Source: Vibrio sp. J1-1
Lineage (GTDB): Bacteria; Pseudomonadota; Gammaproteobacteria; Enterobacterales; Vibrionaceae
Reading direction: 5' to 3'
Assembly (NCBI RefSeq): GCF_021728395.1
Contig: NZ_JAKKCM010000001.1
Location: forward strand, 186,001-250,000
DNA length: 64,000 nucleotides
Position 1 is the stretch's first letter; each line of letters begins with the position of its first letter. The notes under the pieces were generated by a model. That model saw only the letters and a list, made by a program, of their open reading frames with translations. It searched no databases and was not told where the DNA came from. This document shows, in pieces, positions 26,247-36,625 of this stretch. The translations under genes were made by a program, and so were the position numbers.

Positions 26247-26813
26247 AGCTGTTCTTCCTTGTGTTGTGGTGACTAAAATAGCTCGAGATTGGGCCATTTA
26301 GGTTGTAAATCATTTGTAAAATTGTAGTTACACATATGTATATGCATCAGATTAAATAGGAATAACAATATGCAACTTGTAGTTTAGCGAGCGGTAAAAC
26401 GTCAGCCTACGCTGTGCTAAGCTGGAGGAACGCCTCAGCTCTCATAAAGCAGAGGAGACGATGGAGTGGCAGCAAAAGGATTCAAGTCAAAGTACGCTTT
26501 GGAATATACCAGGGCGACACTTTGTTCAGATTTACCCTTAACAGCAAAAGGTTAGTGAACTGTTAATTGAAGAGTTACCAGAGTAAACAGCGATAAGAAC
26601 GGACCTAAAAGAGATAGGTTTTGAACGATACAAAAATGGTATTGAGAGATAAAACTTTAGACTTTTTAATCTAATAGTAATTATTCTTTTTGGCTATATA
26701 GATGATGATAGATTTATTAATATAGCTTCATAAGGCCGAGATCACGATCTTAATTGTTTTCAGACAAGGGTAACCAGGGTCTTACATTCACATTGATAAC
26801 AAACATAAGAAAT
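26247..26813. other. Intergenic region with possible decayed coding remnant
   Basis: About 570 nt between the Ala/Ser-rich gene and the aminotransferase terminator. A plus-strand frame from 26398 to about 26560 continues in the same frame to about 26650 after in-frame stops (EERLSSHKAEETMEWQQ, then KVSELLIEELPE, then DLKEIGFERYKNGIER). It may be the remains of a gene. The rest is A/T-rich without visible features. Confidence 0.25.
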
Positions 26814-26842
26814 CACCCAAGCACCTTAAGAGTGCTTAGGTG
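26814..26842 (-). terminator. Terminator after aminotransferase
   Basis: CACCCAAGCAC (26814-26824) pairs with GTGCTTAGGTG (26832-26842) with one mismatch; on the minus strand ATTTCTT follows. It lies 24 nt past the aminotransferase stop. Confidence 0.7.
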
Positions 26843-26865
26843 TATATTCTTAATCTAATGTCTTA

Positions 26866-28059
26866 TTAAACAGCAGAAAATGCTTTAGCCACTCGGGTAA
26901 CATTCTGTTCGTTTAAACCTGCTAGACACATACGGCCACTGTTAATCAGATAGATACCGTGTTCATCACGAAGTTTTTCAACCGTCTCTTGCGAGAAGCC
27001 CGTGTAACTGAACATGCCTTTTTGCTTGATTAAGAAGCTAAAATCTTTGTCCGGACACAGATTTCTTAGCTGTTCGTGCAGATTTTCACGCATCGTCAGA
27101 ATACGGCGACGCATGCCTTCTACTTCACCAAACCATTGAGCTTTGAGATCTTCAGTATTTAGCACGTTCGAAACCACAACGGCACCGTGTTTTGCAGGGC
27201 TTGAGTAGTTACGGCGAACCGTCGCTTTTAACTGACCAAGAACACGGGACGCTTCTTCATCGTTGCTACATACTACAGATAATCCACCAACTCGTTCACC
27301 GTAAAGTGAGAAAGTTTTCGAGAATGAGTTGCTTACAAAGCTCACGACGTCTTTTTCTTGCGAAATTTGACGAATAACGTAAGCGTCTTCATTAATCCCT
27401 TCACCATATCCTTGATAAGCCATATCGAAAAATGGGATCAGTTTCTGTGCTTTAACCACTTCGATCACTTTGTCCCATTGCTCATTGGTAAGATCAACGC
27501 CCGTAGGGTTATGACAACAAGGATGAAGCAGGACAATACTTTGCTCTGGCAGCGCTTTTAACGTTGAAATCATGCCATCGAAATCGAGCATTTTGGTTTC
27601 GGGGCTAAAGTACGGGTAAGTATCCACTTCAAACCCAGCACCGGCAAAAATAGCATTGTGATTTTCCCATGTTGGATTACTCACCCACACTTTCGAGTTT
27701 GGAAAATAATGATTAAGGAAATCCGCACCGATCATCAGCGCACCAGAACCACCGAGTGATTGAATCGTCGCCACTCGCTTTTCTTCCAAAGCAGGATGAT
27801 TTTCACCAAACACAAGAGCTTGAACCGCATCGCGGTATGGTGCTAAGCCTTCCATTGGCAGATAGATACAGGGCTGACTTTCTTCTGCTGCTAACTGCTG
27901 CTGAGAAGTTGCCACAGATGGTAGCGTTGGAATTTTGCCATTTTCATCGTAGTACAGGCCGATACTCAGATTCACTTTTTCAGAACGTTCATCCGCCATA
28001 AATTGTTCCATGAGAGACAAAATTGGGTCTCCGGCATAGGCTGTTACATGATTAAGCAC
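26866..28059 (-). CDS. Aromatic/aspartate aminotransferase (class I, TyrB/AspC-like)
   Basis: 397-residue pyridoxal-phosphate enzyme transferring amino groups between aspartate or aromatic amino acids and 2-oxoglutarate. The PLP lysine lies in [27 protein letters not shown] and FDMAYQGYG are the conserved cofactor-contact segments, and the C-terminal SGRMCLAGL carries the substrate-carboxylate Arg. Length fits class I enzymes. An AGGAG site lies upstream of the ATG. The broken membrane-protein gene immediately upstream may once have been co-transcribed. Confidence 0.9.
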   Translation of the reverse strand: MLNHVTAYAGDPILSLMEQFMADERSEKVNLSIGLYYDENGKIPTLPSVATSQQQLAAEESQPCIYLPMEGLAPYRDAVQALVFGENHPALEEKRVATIQSLGGSGALMIGADFLNHYFPNSKVWVSNPTWENHNAIFAGAGFEVDTYPYFSPETKMLDFDGMISTLKALPEQSIVLLHPCCHNPTGVDLTNEQWDKVIEVVKAQKLIPFFDMAYQGYGEGINEDAYVIRQISQEKDVVSFVSNSFSKTFSLYGERVGGLSVVCSNDEEASRVLGQLKATVRRNYSSPAKHGAVVVSNVLNTEDLKAQWFGEVEGMRRRILTMRENLHEQLRNLCPDKDFSFLIKQKGMFSYTGFSQETVEKLRDEHGIYLINSGRMCLAGLNEQNVTRVAKAFSAV

Positions 28060-28073
28060 TGAAATTCTCCTTG

Positions 28074-28397
28074 TTAATTATTAACTTGATAACGGTCTGC
28101 ACGGTGATTTAAACCAATGATAAAGTTCAATATGACACCGCAGAGTATTGATAGAGCCAGTTCGATATAACCGACAACGTGCAGCGACATTAACATAATT
28201 GTCACATCTACGCCCAGTAAGAACTAACCTGCACGTAAAGCAATTTCGTCTTGAAGGTATAACACTAGACTATTAAAGCCACCCAAAATCGGCCCATAAA
28301 GTGGGTGCATATTGCTGACTTCAACAAAGTTGGATTAGGTATTGGTGATGACAAAGAGACCAAAAGGTTTTGGAAGAGCCTGACTGAATGGCCTCTT
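28074..28397 (-). pseudogene. Broken small membrane-protein gene
   Basis: On the minus strand a single frame reads like a real membrane protein but is interrupted by two stops: TAA at 28335-28337 and TAG at 28224-28226. Segments between them are LPKPFGLFVITNT, then SNFVEVSNMHPLYGPILGGF and LVLYLQDEIALRAG, then FLLGVDVTIMLMSLHVVGYI and a final hydrophobic helix ending in [10 protein letters not shown]. The TAG falls where a Trp codon would fit. An uninterrupted part from ATG at 28310 to TAA at 28074 would be 78 codons with the amber. I do not recognise the family. Confidence 0.55.
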
Positions 28398-28409
28398 AAG
28401 AACGATAAC

Positions 28410-28433
28410 GGGCGCATCCTGATGGATACGCCC
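28410..28433 (-). terminator. Hairpin after BCCT transporter gene
   Basis: A 10-bp stem (28410-28419 with 28424-28433, one G-U pair) and a 4-nt loop lies just past the transporter stop. The trailing minus-strand sequence GTTATCGTTCTT is only moderately T-rich. Confidence 0.65.
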
Positions 28434-28454
28434 ATGGCTAGTGATTAGAGAGCC

Positions 28455-30092
28455 CTACTTTTGGTCTCTTGGCTCATTCATTAGCCCTAAAATCAGAGAG
28501 AATGTAGCGATTAATAAGACGATAGTGAATGGGAAACCTGTCGTCACGGCCATCGCTTGTGCCGCGCCTAGACCACCACCTAGCAACAACGCAATCGCAA
28601 CTAAACCTTCAAACGTACACCAAAATACGCGCTGTGGTGTCGGTGCATCGACTTTACCACCAGCTGCAATAGTGTCGATAACCAACGAACCCGAGTCCGA
28701 TGATGTAATGAAGAACACCACAACCAGAATGATACCAACAAAAGAGGTAATGCTTGATAAAGGCATAACTTCCAGCATTTCAAACAACTTCAACGGAAGT
28801 TCGGCATCTTTCACAGCTTCATAACCATCATTTACAAACTGGCTAATTGCTGTTCCACCAAAGGCCGTCATCCAGAAAACACAGACTGTTGAAGGGACAA
28901 TGAGTACGCAGAAAATAAATTCACGAACGGTACGTCCGCGCGATACACGTGCGATAAACATACCAACAAATGGCGACCATGAAATCCACCAAGCCCAGTA
29001 GAATGAAGTCCAGCCTTGAGAGTAGTTGACGTCTTCGCGATTAAATGGCATCGACAATGCAGGGAAATTTTTCATATAAGACAGAATGTTGTCGAAAAAG
29101 CCCGTCAAGATAAACAAGGTTGGTCCAACAATAACTATAAAGAACAGCAATAATGCCGCCAATACCATGTTAATTTCAGAAAGGCGTTTAACGCCACCGT
29201 CCAACCCCGCAAGTACGGATATCAAAGCAAAAGCAGTAATAACAATAATTAGGACTATTTGTGTTGTATCCGTTAGTGGTACACCAAACAGGAAGTTTAA
29301 ACCGGTTGCTGCTTGTGAAGCACCATAACCCAATGACGTCGCGAGACCAAATACCGTAGCGACTACCGCCAAAATATCAATAATGTGCCCTGGCCACCCC
29401 CAAATACGTTCACCAAAAACTGGGTAAAAGACTGAACGCATCGTTAATGGCAACCCCTTATTGTAAGAGAATATGGCCAAGCCTAACGCTAATAACGCAT
29501 AAATAGCCCACGGATGCAAAGCCCAGTGGTATATCGTCGCTGCCATGCCTAATGATTGAGCCGCCTCTGTATCACCAGAAGCCCCACCTAATGGCGCCCA
29601 ATCTGTCCGGACTCCGTTTTCAAGTACAGGCCCTGCAAGGGAAGAACTGAAGTGGGACATTGGCTCCGATACGCCAAAGAACACCAACCCAATCCCCATA
29701 CCAGCGGCAAACAACATTGCCAGCCAGCCTGCGTAACTGTAGTCGGGTAAAGCCTCGGTCCCACCTATCCGAACTTTGCCTAGAGGAGAAATAGCGAGTC
29801 CAATACAAACTAAGACAAATATGTTACCGGAAAGGATGAAAAACCAATCAAGGCTAGAGGTTAACCAGGATCGCATGTGGACAAAAATCGGCTCTACTTG
29901 CTCCCTGAAAATTAAGGTAGCAAATACGAATATCACAATTGCTAACCCTGAAACCGCAAACACTCGGTTATGAATATCTAAACCAAAAGGCCCAACGGAT
30001 AACACGACGTTGTCCTGACCGACTTGATAATCGGTATCTATAGGGTTTGCTTTTCCGCTGTGTTTAGGAATACCACCATTATCTTTACTCAT
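28455..30092 (-). CDS. BCCT-family betaine/choline transporter
   Basis: 545-residue inner-membrane symporter with twelve helices that imports compatible solutes such as glycine betaine. The family signature is visible as FYWAWWISWSPFVGMFIARV followed by SRGRTVREF, and the early part has the GMGIGLVFFGVSEP segment that lines the Na+/substrate path. The start at 30092 (MSKDNGG) follows AAAGGA by 7 nt; the open frame extends to 30137 without a site. In marine Vibrio several such carriers serve osmoadaptation. Substrate specificity within the family cannot be told. Confidence 0.92.
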   Translation of the reverse strand: MSKDNGGIPKHSGKANPIDTDYQVGQDNVVLSVGPFGLDIHNRVFAVSGLAIVIFVFATLIFREQVEPIFVHMRSWLTSSLDWFFILSGNIFVLVCIGLAISPLGKVRIGGTEALPDYSYAGWLAMLFAAGMGIGLVFFGVSEPMSHFSSSLAGPVLENGVRTDWAPLGGASGDTEAAQSLGMAATIYHWALHPWAIYALLALGLAIFSYNKGLPLTMRSVFYPVFGERIWGWPGHIIDILAVVATVFGLATSLGYGASQAATGLNFLFGVPLTDTTQIVLIIVITAFALISVLAGLDGGVKRLSEINMVLAALLLFFIVIVGPTLFILTGFFDNILSYMKNFPALSMPFNREDVNYSQGWTSFYWAWWISWSPFVGMFIARVSRGRTVREFIFCVLIVPSTVCVFWMTAFGGTAISQFVNDGYEAVKDAELPLKLFEMLEVMPLSSITSFVGIILVVVFFITSSDSGSLVIDTIAAGGKVDAPTPQRVFWCTFEGLVAIALLLGGGLGAAQAMAVTTGFPFTIVLLIATFSLILGLMNEPRDQK

Positions 30093-30643
30093 TGAATGTT
30101 CCTTTATCTTTACACAACCTAAATAGGTGAAAGGCATGGATCAATTAACAACTACTTAATAGCCATAAGTATAAGTCTTAATAAATAAAAACATCTCGAA
30201 TGCGTTCAAAACCAACTCAAAAAGTCAAAAATAAACGGCATTGGTTAGACATCTAAATGCAAGCACACGAAGCAAAAATGTAACGTATTTCAGTGACAAA
30301 GTGCTCTAAGTAACGTGTCTAAACGAGAGTATAATAGCTTTCTTTGATACATTTCAAATATGACAATTTATGAAGTAGATAACATAATCGCTCACAAGAA
30401 GCACCCAGTTATACAAACCACTAAACTCACCCTGTCACAGCTAAAATTCCATATTAAAAACCAATAAAATTTGGAACCGAGATCACTATAAGTTGAAGGT
30501 CATCACTATATGTAACAGAACCTTGTGCTACTTTAGACTTATCTAATACTAAAAAATAATAGTGCATTGTCATTAAGCGATTTTTGACACAAATAATAAG
30601 CACTAAATCGCAATTTGCCTTATTGCTGCCAAAAGGAGAACGG
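30093..30643. other. Divergent intergenic region, BCCT / HD-GYP regulator
   Basis: About 550 A/T-rich bases contain the promoters of the two divergent genes. A minus-strand open frame at 30454-30666 overlaps the regulator start and does not look coding. No operator is identifiable by eye. Confidence 0.4.
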
Positions 30644-31756
30644 ATGTTCGATTTTTCTTCATCCAAGCCAACTGTATTGGTTATCGACGATATCCCCGAG
30701 AACCTCTCGTTGATGTACCAATTACTTAAAGATGATTACAAGGTAAAAGGGGCAAACAGCGGCGAGCTCGGACTTACGCTTGCAGAAACTGCTAATCCCG
30801 ATTTGATTTTGCTCGACATCATGATGCCGGAAATAGACGGCTATCAGGTATGTGAGCAGCTTAAATCAAATCCAGCAACCCGTGATATCCCCATAATATT
30901 TATCACAGCTAAAGCTGAAAGAGTCGATGAACAGAAAGGACTAAAACTAGGTGCCGTTGACTACATAACTAAACCGATTATCCCAGAGATCGTGAAAGCA
31001 CGAGTTAACACACATGTGACGCTCAAAATGGCTTCTGATACCTTAAAAGGCAAGAATCAAATCCTAGAGCAGGAGGTTGAAAGACGAACCAAAGAAGCTT
31101 TGCGCCAAAAAGAAGAGCTTCACGCAATTCAAGATGTGGCCTTTTATGCCATGGTTTCGTTAGCAGAAACCCGTGACAACGAAACGGGCAACCACATTAA
31201 GCGTACCCAAGCCTACATAAAACGTTTAGCAGAACAATTATGCCAAAACTCGCGTTATGTTTCAGAGCTAAACGATGAATTTATTGCTCTATTACATAAA
31301 TCAGCCCCACTCCACGACATCGGAAAAATAGGTATTCCAGACAATATCTTGTTGAAGGAAGGTCCCCTGACAGATGATGAGTTTCAGATAATGAAAACCC
31401 ACACCACCATTGGTTACGAAGCGATTAAAAGCGCAGAGAAAGTATGCGGACAGCCAATGAAATTCTTGACGGTCGCAAAAGAGATCGCTTACTCACATCA
31501 CGAACGCTGGGATGGTGAAGGATACCCATTAGGTCTTGCTGGTGAGCAAATTCCATTGTCCGCCCGACTCATGTCGTTAGCAGACGTCTATGATGCGCTA
31601 ATCAACAAACGAGTTTACAAACCTGCCTTTTCACATTCAGACGCAGTGAAGATCATTTTGTCGGGGAAAGGAGCTCAGTTTGACCCTGCTATCACCGAAG
31701 CCTTCGCTGAAATTGCTGACGAATTCGATGCAATAGCACAAAAATACACTGATTAG
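30644..31756 (+). CDS. Response regulator with HD-GYP domain (c-di-GMP phosphodiesterase)
   Basis: 370-residue response regulator: receiver domain 1-125 with phospho-acceptor Asp58 in LILLDIMMPEIDG and the Lys110 switch (YITKP), a coiled-coil linker (about 130-165), and an HD-GYP domain (about 165-365). The catalytic motifs HDIGK (224-228) and HHERWDGEGYP (285-295) are intact, so it should hydrolyse cyclic di-GMP. GGAG stands 6 nt before the ATG at 30644; the frame open to 30584 has none. The partner histidine kinase starts 15 nt downstream. Confidence 0.93.
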   Translation: MFDFSSSKPTVLVIDDIPENLSLMYQLLKDDYKVKGANSGELGLTLAETANPDLILLDIMMPEIDGYQVCEQLKSNPATRDIPIIFITAKAERVDEQKGLKLGAVDYITKPIIPEIVKARVNTHVTLKMASDTLKGKNQILEQEVERRTKEALRQKEELHAIQDVAFYAMVSLAETRDNETGNHIKRTQAYIKRLAEQLCQNSRYVSELNDEFIALLHKSAPLHDIGKIGIPDNILLKEGPLTDDEFQIMKTHTTIGYEAIKSAEKVCGQPMKFLTVAKEIAYSHHERWDGEGYPLGLAGEQIPLSARLMSLADVYDALINKRVYKPAFSHSDAVKIILSGKGAQFDPAITEAFAEIADEFDAIAQKYTD

Positions 31757-31771
31757 ATAAGACGAGTTCTT

Positions 31772-34231
31772 ATGGAAGCTGCTGGAACAAGAATGAAAAA
31801 CAAAAAAATCACCACACAATCGTGGGTGTGGCGTTCAATGGTCAAAACCGGAATCATTCCCCTCATCCTCGTGGAATCGGTTCTTATTGCCGTTTACCTG
31901 ATAAGTAACCACTTTATCAGCACCGACAACATGGAGTACATTTACACACAAGTAAATGATGAGTTAAAGATATCATCGGAAAGAGAGGCGGCAATCATTC
32001 GGGAAAAACTGCTTTCAATAGAAAGCTTAACCGCATTATACAGCAACGAAACGGAACGTGTTTTATCAGAAGAACACACCATTGACCGCTCTGAAAAAGT
32101 TAACCTTGCAGTTAGCGAAGATGGCGTCTTGTACTCTAAAGAAGATTTAGGTGGTTCCGCTTCTTTCTACTCTGGCCTTACCGCCGACAAAGATTGGGAG
32201 AAGGTGTATAAGCTTGCTCACCTTGATCCTCTGATGAAGCAAATCGAAAAAAATAACGATTTGGTTGCATCGATCTACTTTAATTCCTGGGACTCTTACA
32301 ACCGAATCTACCCTTGGTTTTATACCGTCGAACAGTATCCGGCCAAAATGGACATTCCAAAGTACAATTTTTACTACCAAGCTAACGCTGAAAATAACCC
32401 TGATCAGAAAACAGTTTGGACAGATGTTTATATTGATCCTGCGGGTCATGGCTGGATGGCATCCGCTATCGCTCCAGTCTATAACCAAGGTTTTCTCGAA
32501 GGGGTTGTCGGGCTTGATATCAAAGTCAGTGACATTATCGATAGCATTCAAAACCTAGCCATTCCTTGGGGGGGCTACGCTATTTTAGCAAGTAGTAACG
32601 GTACAATTATGGCTTTGCCACCACAAGGCGAACACGATTTTGGCCTGAAAGAACTCACTGAGCACAGCTACCAGCAAGCAATCACCAAAGAAGTTTTTAA
32701 GCCTGACGCGTTTAACTTACATAAACGCGACGACACCGCTGATTTGAGTATGCGTTTACTCAAGAACAACAACGGATTCATGCAGCTTACACTGAATGGT
32801 GAAAATAAGTTGCTCTCTTGGTCGACAATACCTGAAACCCAGTGGCGCTTATTGATGATTGTTGATGAGAACGAAATGTATGCAACTTCTCGTGCGCTAG
32901 AGGAAAAATACCAAAACATTGGTTATATTCTTATCTTCGGTTTAGTCACCTTCTACACTCTATTCTTGATCCTTATCTGGCGTTCTTCCAAGAAGATGAG
33001 CGAATTTATTGCTAAGCCATTAACCCAGATCCAGAGCATGGTAAATCAAGTCGGGCTTGGTGACTTTAATTTGGCTCATGAAGGTTTCCGTTTAAAAGAG
33101 CTTAACGAAACAGCAAACGCAATCATACACATGGGCGGCAAATTGGATAGGCTGACCTCTGAACTGACCGAGGCAAAACGGTCGGCAGAAGATGCTAACG
33201 TAGCCAAAAGCCAGTTTATATCGAATGTCAGCCATGAAATCCGCACCCCAATGAACTCGATTCTCGGGTTATCTCACATACTGCTAAATTCAGACCTCAC
33301 ATCTGAGCAGAAAAATAACCTGATGAAAATTGATAAATCTGGCAAACACTTACTAACACTGATTAACGACATTCTGGATCTTTCTAAGCTTGAAGCAAAT
33401 AAGGTTGACTTTGAGAAGGCACCATTCGACATCCAAGCGACAATTCAGGATGTACATGACCTTTTTGAGCACAAATCCAGAAAAAAAGATGTTCATCTTA
33501 TGACTAAAGTTGACCCGTCCATTCCTCAAATCGTTGGGGATCAACTTCGTATTAAGCAAATCCTCCTGAACTATGTCAGTAATGCCATCAAGTTTACTGA
33601 AGGAGGAGAGGTAACCATTGCAGTCAGTGTAATTCACAGAACCGAAAACCATATTCACTTGTACTTTAGTGTCATGGACACAGGTATTGGTTTATCTGAA
33701 CACGACCAGGCCGTCGTATTTGACAGCTACCAACAGGCAGACGCCTCTACGACCAGAAAATACGGAGGTACAGGCCTCGGACTCGCTATTTCTAAGCACA
33801 TTGCAGAGTTAATGGGCGGTCAAGTTGGTGTCGAAAGTGATCTAGATAAAGGGAGCAATTTTTGGTTTACCATTGAACTCGATATCGATCACTCCGGTGT
33901 ATCAATAATTCCTAAGTGTAAAGAAATCTCAGAACCAGGTATCGTTAATACCACAGCTCTTCAACCGGAGTGTGATATTAAATGTTTCGAGGAATTTGAG
34001 TCCAAAGTGAACCACCTAAAGTCTTTGCTTGAAGAGTGCGATTTAGAATCTGAGTTTTATTATAGAAAGCACCAAGGTTGTTTTGAAAAACTCAACCCTG
34101 AACTGAGTTACGCTCTGTCTGAAGCGGTATCAACTTACCATTTTGGTGTCGCTCTAGATGTTTTGGTTCAAATCAAAGCCGAGTTGAGTCAATACAAAAA
34201 GACCATGGCTCTAAGCGAACAAGACGTTTAA
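31772..34231 (+). CDS. Sensor histidine kinase with periplasmic Cache-type domain
   Basis: 819-residue membrane kinase. Order: transmembrane helix (about 25-45), a large periplasmic domain to about 375 that looks like a double Cache sensor ([40 protein letters not shown]), second membrane helix (about 380-400), HAMP-like linker, dimerisation domain with His488 in [15 protein letters not shown], and ATPase domain with [16 protein letters not shown] and GTGLGLAIS. About 110 C-terminal residues follow without a receiver domain. It probably phosphorylates the preceding HD-GYP regulator. A second start at 31793 after GGAA is equally plausible. The ligand is unknown. Confidence 0.9.
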   Translation: MEAAGTRMKNKKITTQSWVWRSMVKTGIIPLILVESVLIAVYLISNHFISTDNMEYIYTQVNDELKISSEREAAIIREKLLSIESLTALYSNETERVLSEEHTIDRSEKVNLAVSEDGVLYSKEDLGGSASFYSGLTADKDWEKVYKLAHLDPLMKQIEKNNDLVASIYFNSWDSYNRIYPWFYTVEQYPAKMDIPKYNFYYQANAENNPDQKTVWTDVYIDPAGHGWMASAIAPVYNQGFLEGVVGLDIKVSDIIDSIQNLAIPWGGYAILASSNGTIMALPPQGEHDFGLKELTEHSYQQAITKEVFKPDAFNLHKRDDTADLSMRLLKNNNGFMQLTLNGENKLLSWSTIPETQWRLLMIVDENEMYATSRALEEKYQNIGYILIFGLVTFYTLFLILIWRSSKKMSEFIAKPLTQIQSMVNQVGLGDFNLAHEGFRLKELNETANAIIHMGGKLDRLTSELTEAKRSAEDANVAKSQFISNVSHEIRTPMNSILGLSHILLNSDLTSEQKNNLMKIDKSGKHLLTLINDILDLSKLEANKVDFEKAPFDIQATIQDVHDLFEHKSRKKDVHLMTKVDPSIPQIVGDQLRIKQILLNYVSNAIKFTEGGEVTIAVSVIHRTENHIHLYFSVMDTGIGLSEHDQAVVFDSYQQADASTTRKYGGTGLGLAISKHIAELMGGQVGVESDLDKGSNFWFTIELDIDHSGVSIIPKCKEISEPGIVNTTALQPECDIKCFEEFESKVNHLKSLLEECDLESEFYYRKHQGCFEKLNPELSYALSEAVSTYHFGVALDVLVQIKAELSQYKKTMALSEQDV

Positions 34232-34239
34232 TAACCAAT

Positions 34240-34279
34240 AAAAGCAGGTACGGTGTTCAAACTCGGTGCCTGCTTTTTT
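34240..34279 (+). terminator. Terminator after sensor kinase
   Basis: AAAAGCAGGTAC (34240-34251) pairs with GTGCCTGCTTTT (34266-34277), one G-U pair, followed by T residues. Confidence 0.88.
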
Positions 34280-34376
34280 ATGTGGATTGTACGCACTGAC
34301 TTGGTGTCCAAAACTAGTGGTGTCGATCATTTTTTCAAGGTATGTTGTATCAACAAAACTCACAAAGGAATCACAG

Positions 34377-34862
34377 ATGAGCAGTGGTCAAAGAGATATT
34401 ACCCTTCGATTTTTAGCAGAACCTAGCGACGTCAATTTTGGTGGTAAAGTCCACGGCGGCGCAGTAATGAAATGGATCGACTTGGCAGCTTATGCATGCT
34501 CAGCCGCTTGGAGCGGGAAGTACTGTATTACCGCCTATGCGGGTGGGATTCGATTTGTTGCGCCGATTCATGTTGGTAACCTCGTCGAAGTAAGCGCAAA
34601 AGTGATTTACACCGGTCGTACCTCGATGCACATCGCCATTGACGTGCAGGCGAGCGACCCCAAAGAAATGAAAAACCGTCTAACCACGCATTGTATTGTG
34701 ATCATGGTTGCCGTAGACGAAGAGGGTAAGCCAACAGATGTTCCTAAGTGGGTTCCTGAATCCGATGAAGACAAAGCACTAGAGCGCTCCGCCATTACGC
34801 TGATGAACATGCGTAAAGAAATCGGCGAAGAGATGGAAGCTCACGTTAAATACCTCAAGTAA
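34377..34862 (+). CDS. Acyl-CoA thioesterase, hot-dog fold
   Basis: 161-residue cytosolic thioesterase of the YciA/BFIT type that hydrolyses acyl-CoA. The hot-dog motif is NFGGKVHGGAVMKWIDLAA, with the catalytic Asp in the helix, followed by the beta strands VEVSAKVIYTGRTSMHIAI. I start at 34377 (MSSGQ) because GGA lies 8 nt upstream and homologous enzymes begin here; the frame is open back to 34266 but that part overlaps the preceding terminator. It is monocistronic. Confidence 0.88.
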   Translation: MSSGQRDITLRFLAEPSDVNFGGKVHGGAVMKWIDLAAYACSAAWSGKYCITAYAGGIRFVAPIHVGNLVEVSAKVIYTGRTSMHIAIDVQASDPKEMKNRLTTHCIVIMVAVDEEGKPTDVPKWVPESDEDKALERSAITLMNMRKEIGEEMEAHVKYLK

Positions 34863-35012
34863 TCGCTACGCTAACCCTTCATAAACCGCTTTCCCTATTT
34901 TTGTGTGAAGCAATGTCATGGTTCTACCATTTGTTTCACACGCCCTCCTCCCCTGTCATAAATACTTCACCTTGCTTTGCTTAAATCCAAGCACTAATTT
35001 GGAAATGGATGA

Positions 35013-35267
35013 GTGTGGATCTTGGAACCAGTAAAAACCACCTTAAGTGAAGATACATTGACCAATTTAAAAGCAGTCGAATATCAATGGGTAAGAACGA
35101 TGTATGTCGAGGGTTATAGCGAGACTGAAATTAACCATTATATTCAAACGTGCTTTGGTGGTGATGTGACCTTTGCCAACCTATTTCGTCGTGTCGCACT
35201 GCAGCAAGAAAGCTTATATACCTTGCTTCAACATGTTGGGTGCGCACCTTCCAGCCGCGAGTTTTAA
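35013..35267 (+). CDS. Small conserved-looking hypothetical protein (GTG start)
   Basis: 84-residue soluble protein, not recognised. It starts with GTG at 35013 after GGAAATGGATGA; nearby ATG codons are in other frames that close quickly. The sequence is helix-rich (LTNLKAVEYQWVRTMYVEGY, then ETEINHYIQTCFGG, then VALQQESLYTLLQHVG) and has no membrane segment. Balanced composition suggests a real gene. It stands alone between the thioesterase gene and the mal operon. Confidence 0.6.
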   Translation: MWILEPVKTTLSEDTLTNLKAVEYQWVRTMYVEGYSETEINHYIQTCFGGDVTFANLFRRVALQQESLYTLLQHVGCAPSSREF

Positions 35268-35501
35268 CCGCTAACCGTTCGATCTTCCCTTCAACCTTCA
35301 GCTTTACGCGATAACTTTTATGTGAAGTGCTACGCAGGCCACCGCCAAGGCTATGTGTAATCCATTACAAAGCCGATAATCTTGGTTTGCGTACACTAAC
35401 ATCAGCAATTATCTAATCATTGTTACTTGTTAACTTAATCGTGGTATACGAAAGCGTGTGCGTGGGAGTTTCTCGGCGTAAAGATAATAATTATACAAAT
35501 A
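35268..35501. other. Intergenic stretch before the mal 3' region
   Basis: About 230 nt with no coding frame or hairpin that I can support. Together with the mal 3' region it makes a 455-nt gene-free gap. Confidence 0.4.
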
Positions 35502-35529
35502 TAAAAAAACCTGAGCCGAAACTCAGGTT
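35502..35529 (-). terminator. Strong minus-strand terminator distal to malG
   Basis: AACCTGAG (35508-35515) and CTCAGGTT (35522-35529) form a stem with a 6-nt loop; on the minus strand seven T residues follow. It lies about 195 nt beyond the malG stop. Confidence 0.85.
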
Positions 35530-35660
35530 ATGGTTACAAGGAACTGTTAGTGATTGTGTCGTAAGGAACTAAGCTAACAGCCAGCTATGCGTAACGCCAA
35601 TATAAGCACGACATTACTGATCGGCGGCCAAACCAAAAGTGTAATATCAGTGCTAAGTAT

Positions 35661-35684
35661 AAGGGCGACCTTCTGGTCGCCCTT
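35661..35684 (-). terminator. Hairpin just after malG
   Basis: AAGGGCGACC (35661-35670) pairs perfectly with GGTCGCCCTT (35675-35684) around TTCT. It lies 39 nt beyond malG. The minus-strand tail ATACTTAGC is not T-rich, so read-through to the distal terminator is possible. Confidence 0.75.
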
Positions 35685-35722
35685 TTCTAGTTATTCTTGT
35701 CAACCTCAAAGACCAGTTGAGA

Positions 35723-36613
35723 TTATCCTTTTACACCACCGGCGGTTAGACCACCAACCAACCAGCGTTGAGCAAGTAAGAATACTGCAGTGATTGGCAC
35801 TGCTGATAGTACTGCAGCAGCAGCGAAATCGCCCCACAAGTAGTTTTGTGGGTATAGGTATTGCTGCATACCTACTGCAAGTGTGTAAGAGTCTACATCA
35901 GAAAGTAGGAGTGATGCCACAGGAACTTCACCGATTACCATGATGAACGATAGGATAAATACTACAGCTAGGATTGGCACTGACAGTGGGAGCAATACCA
36001 AACGGAACGCTTGCCATGGTGTCGCACCATCCAGTGCTGCCGCTTCTTCCAGAGAAGAATCAATACTTTCAAAGTAACCTTTAATCGTCCATACATGCAG
36101 TGCAATACCACCCAAGTAAGCGAAGATCAAACCACCGTGAGTATTTAAACCTAGGAACGGAATGTACTGACCAAGCTTATCGAATAGAGCGTACAGGGCA
36201 ACCAGTGCCAATACTGCTGGGAACATTTGGAAGATCATCATCGCTTTTAGGATGGTGTTCTTGCCTTTAAACTTCATACGAGCAAACGCGTAAGCAGAAG
36301 TTGTCGATAGCGCTACAATCAGAATCGCAGAGATACCACCTACTTTTATCGAGTTCCATAGCCATGTCATTACCGGGAATGGAGGCGGTGTAACTGTACC
36401 GTCTGCGTTGGTCACAGAGAAACCGAGCGCCAGTTTCCAGTGATCCAATGTCGGGTTATCTGGGATCATACTGCCCGTTGCAAAGTTACCTTCACGGAAT
36501 GAAATCGCGATGATCATCAGCAAAGGGAAAATGATCAGTGCCAAGAATGCCCACATCGCAATATGAGTAGCCCAAACACGATACTTTAATGACTTACCTT
36601 GTACCATTGCCAT
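35723..36613 (-). CDS. malG: Maltose ABC transporter permease MalG
   Basis: 296-residue inner-membrane permease, one half of the maltose/maltodextrin channel. Six helices are visible and the cytosolic EAA loop that docks on MalK reads [21 protein letters not shown]. The C-terminal tail [12 protein letters not shown] matches the MalG tail that reaches into the substrate site of MalF-MalE. It follows malF by 12 nt and ends the minus-strand malEFG operon. Confidence 0.96.
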   Translation of the reverse strand: MAMVQGKSLKYRVWATHIAMWAFLALIIFPLLMIIAISFREGNFATGSMIPDNPTLDHWKLALGFSVTNADGTVTPPPFPVMTWLWNSIKVGGISAILIVALSTTSAYAFARMKFKGKNTILKAMMIFQMFPAVLALVALYALFDKLGQYIPFLGLNTHGGLIFAYLGGIALHVWTIKGYFESIDSSLEEAAALDGATPWQAFRLVLLPLSVPILAVVFILSFIMVIGEVPVASLLLSDVDSYTLAVGMQQYLYPQNYLWGDFAAAAVLSAVPITAVFLLAQRWLVGGLTAGGVKG

Positions 36614-36625
36614 TATAATGTCTCC

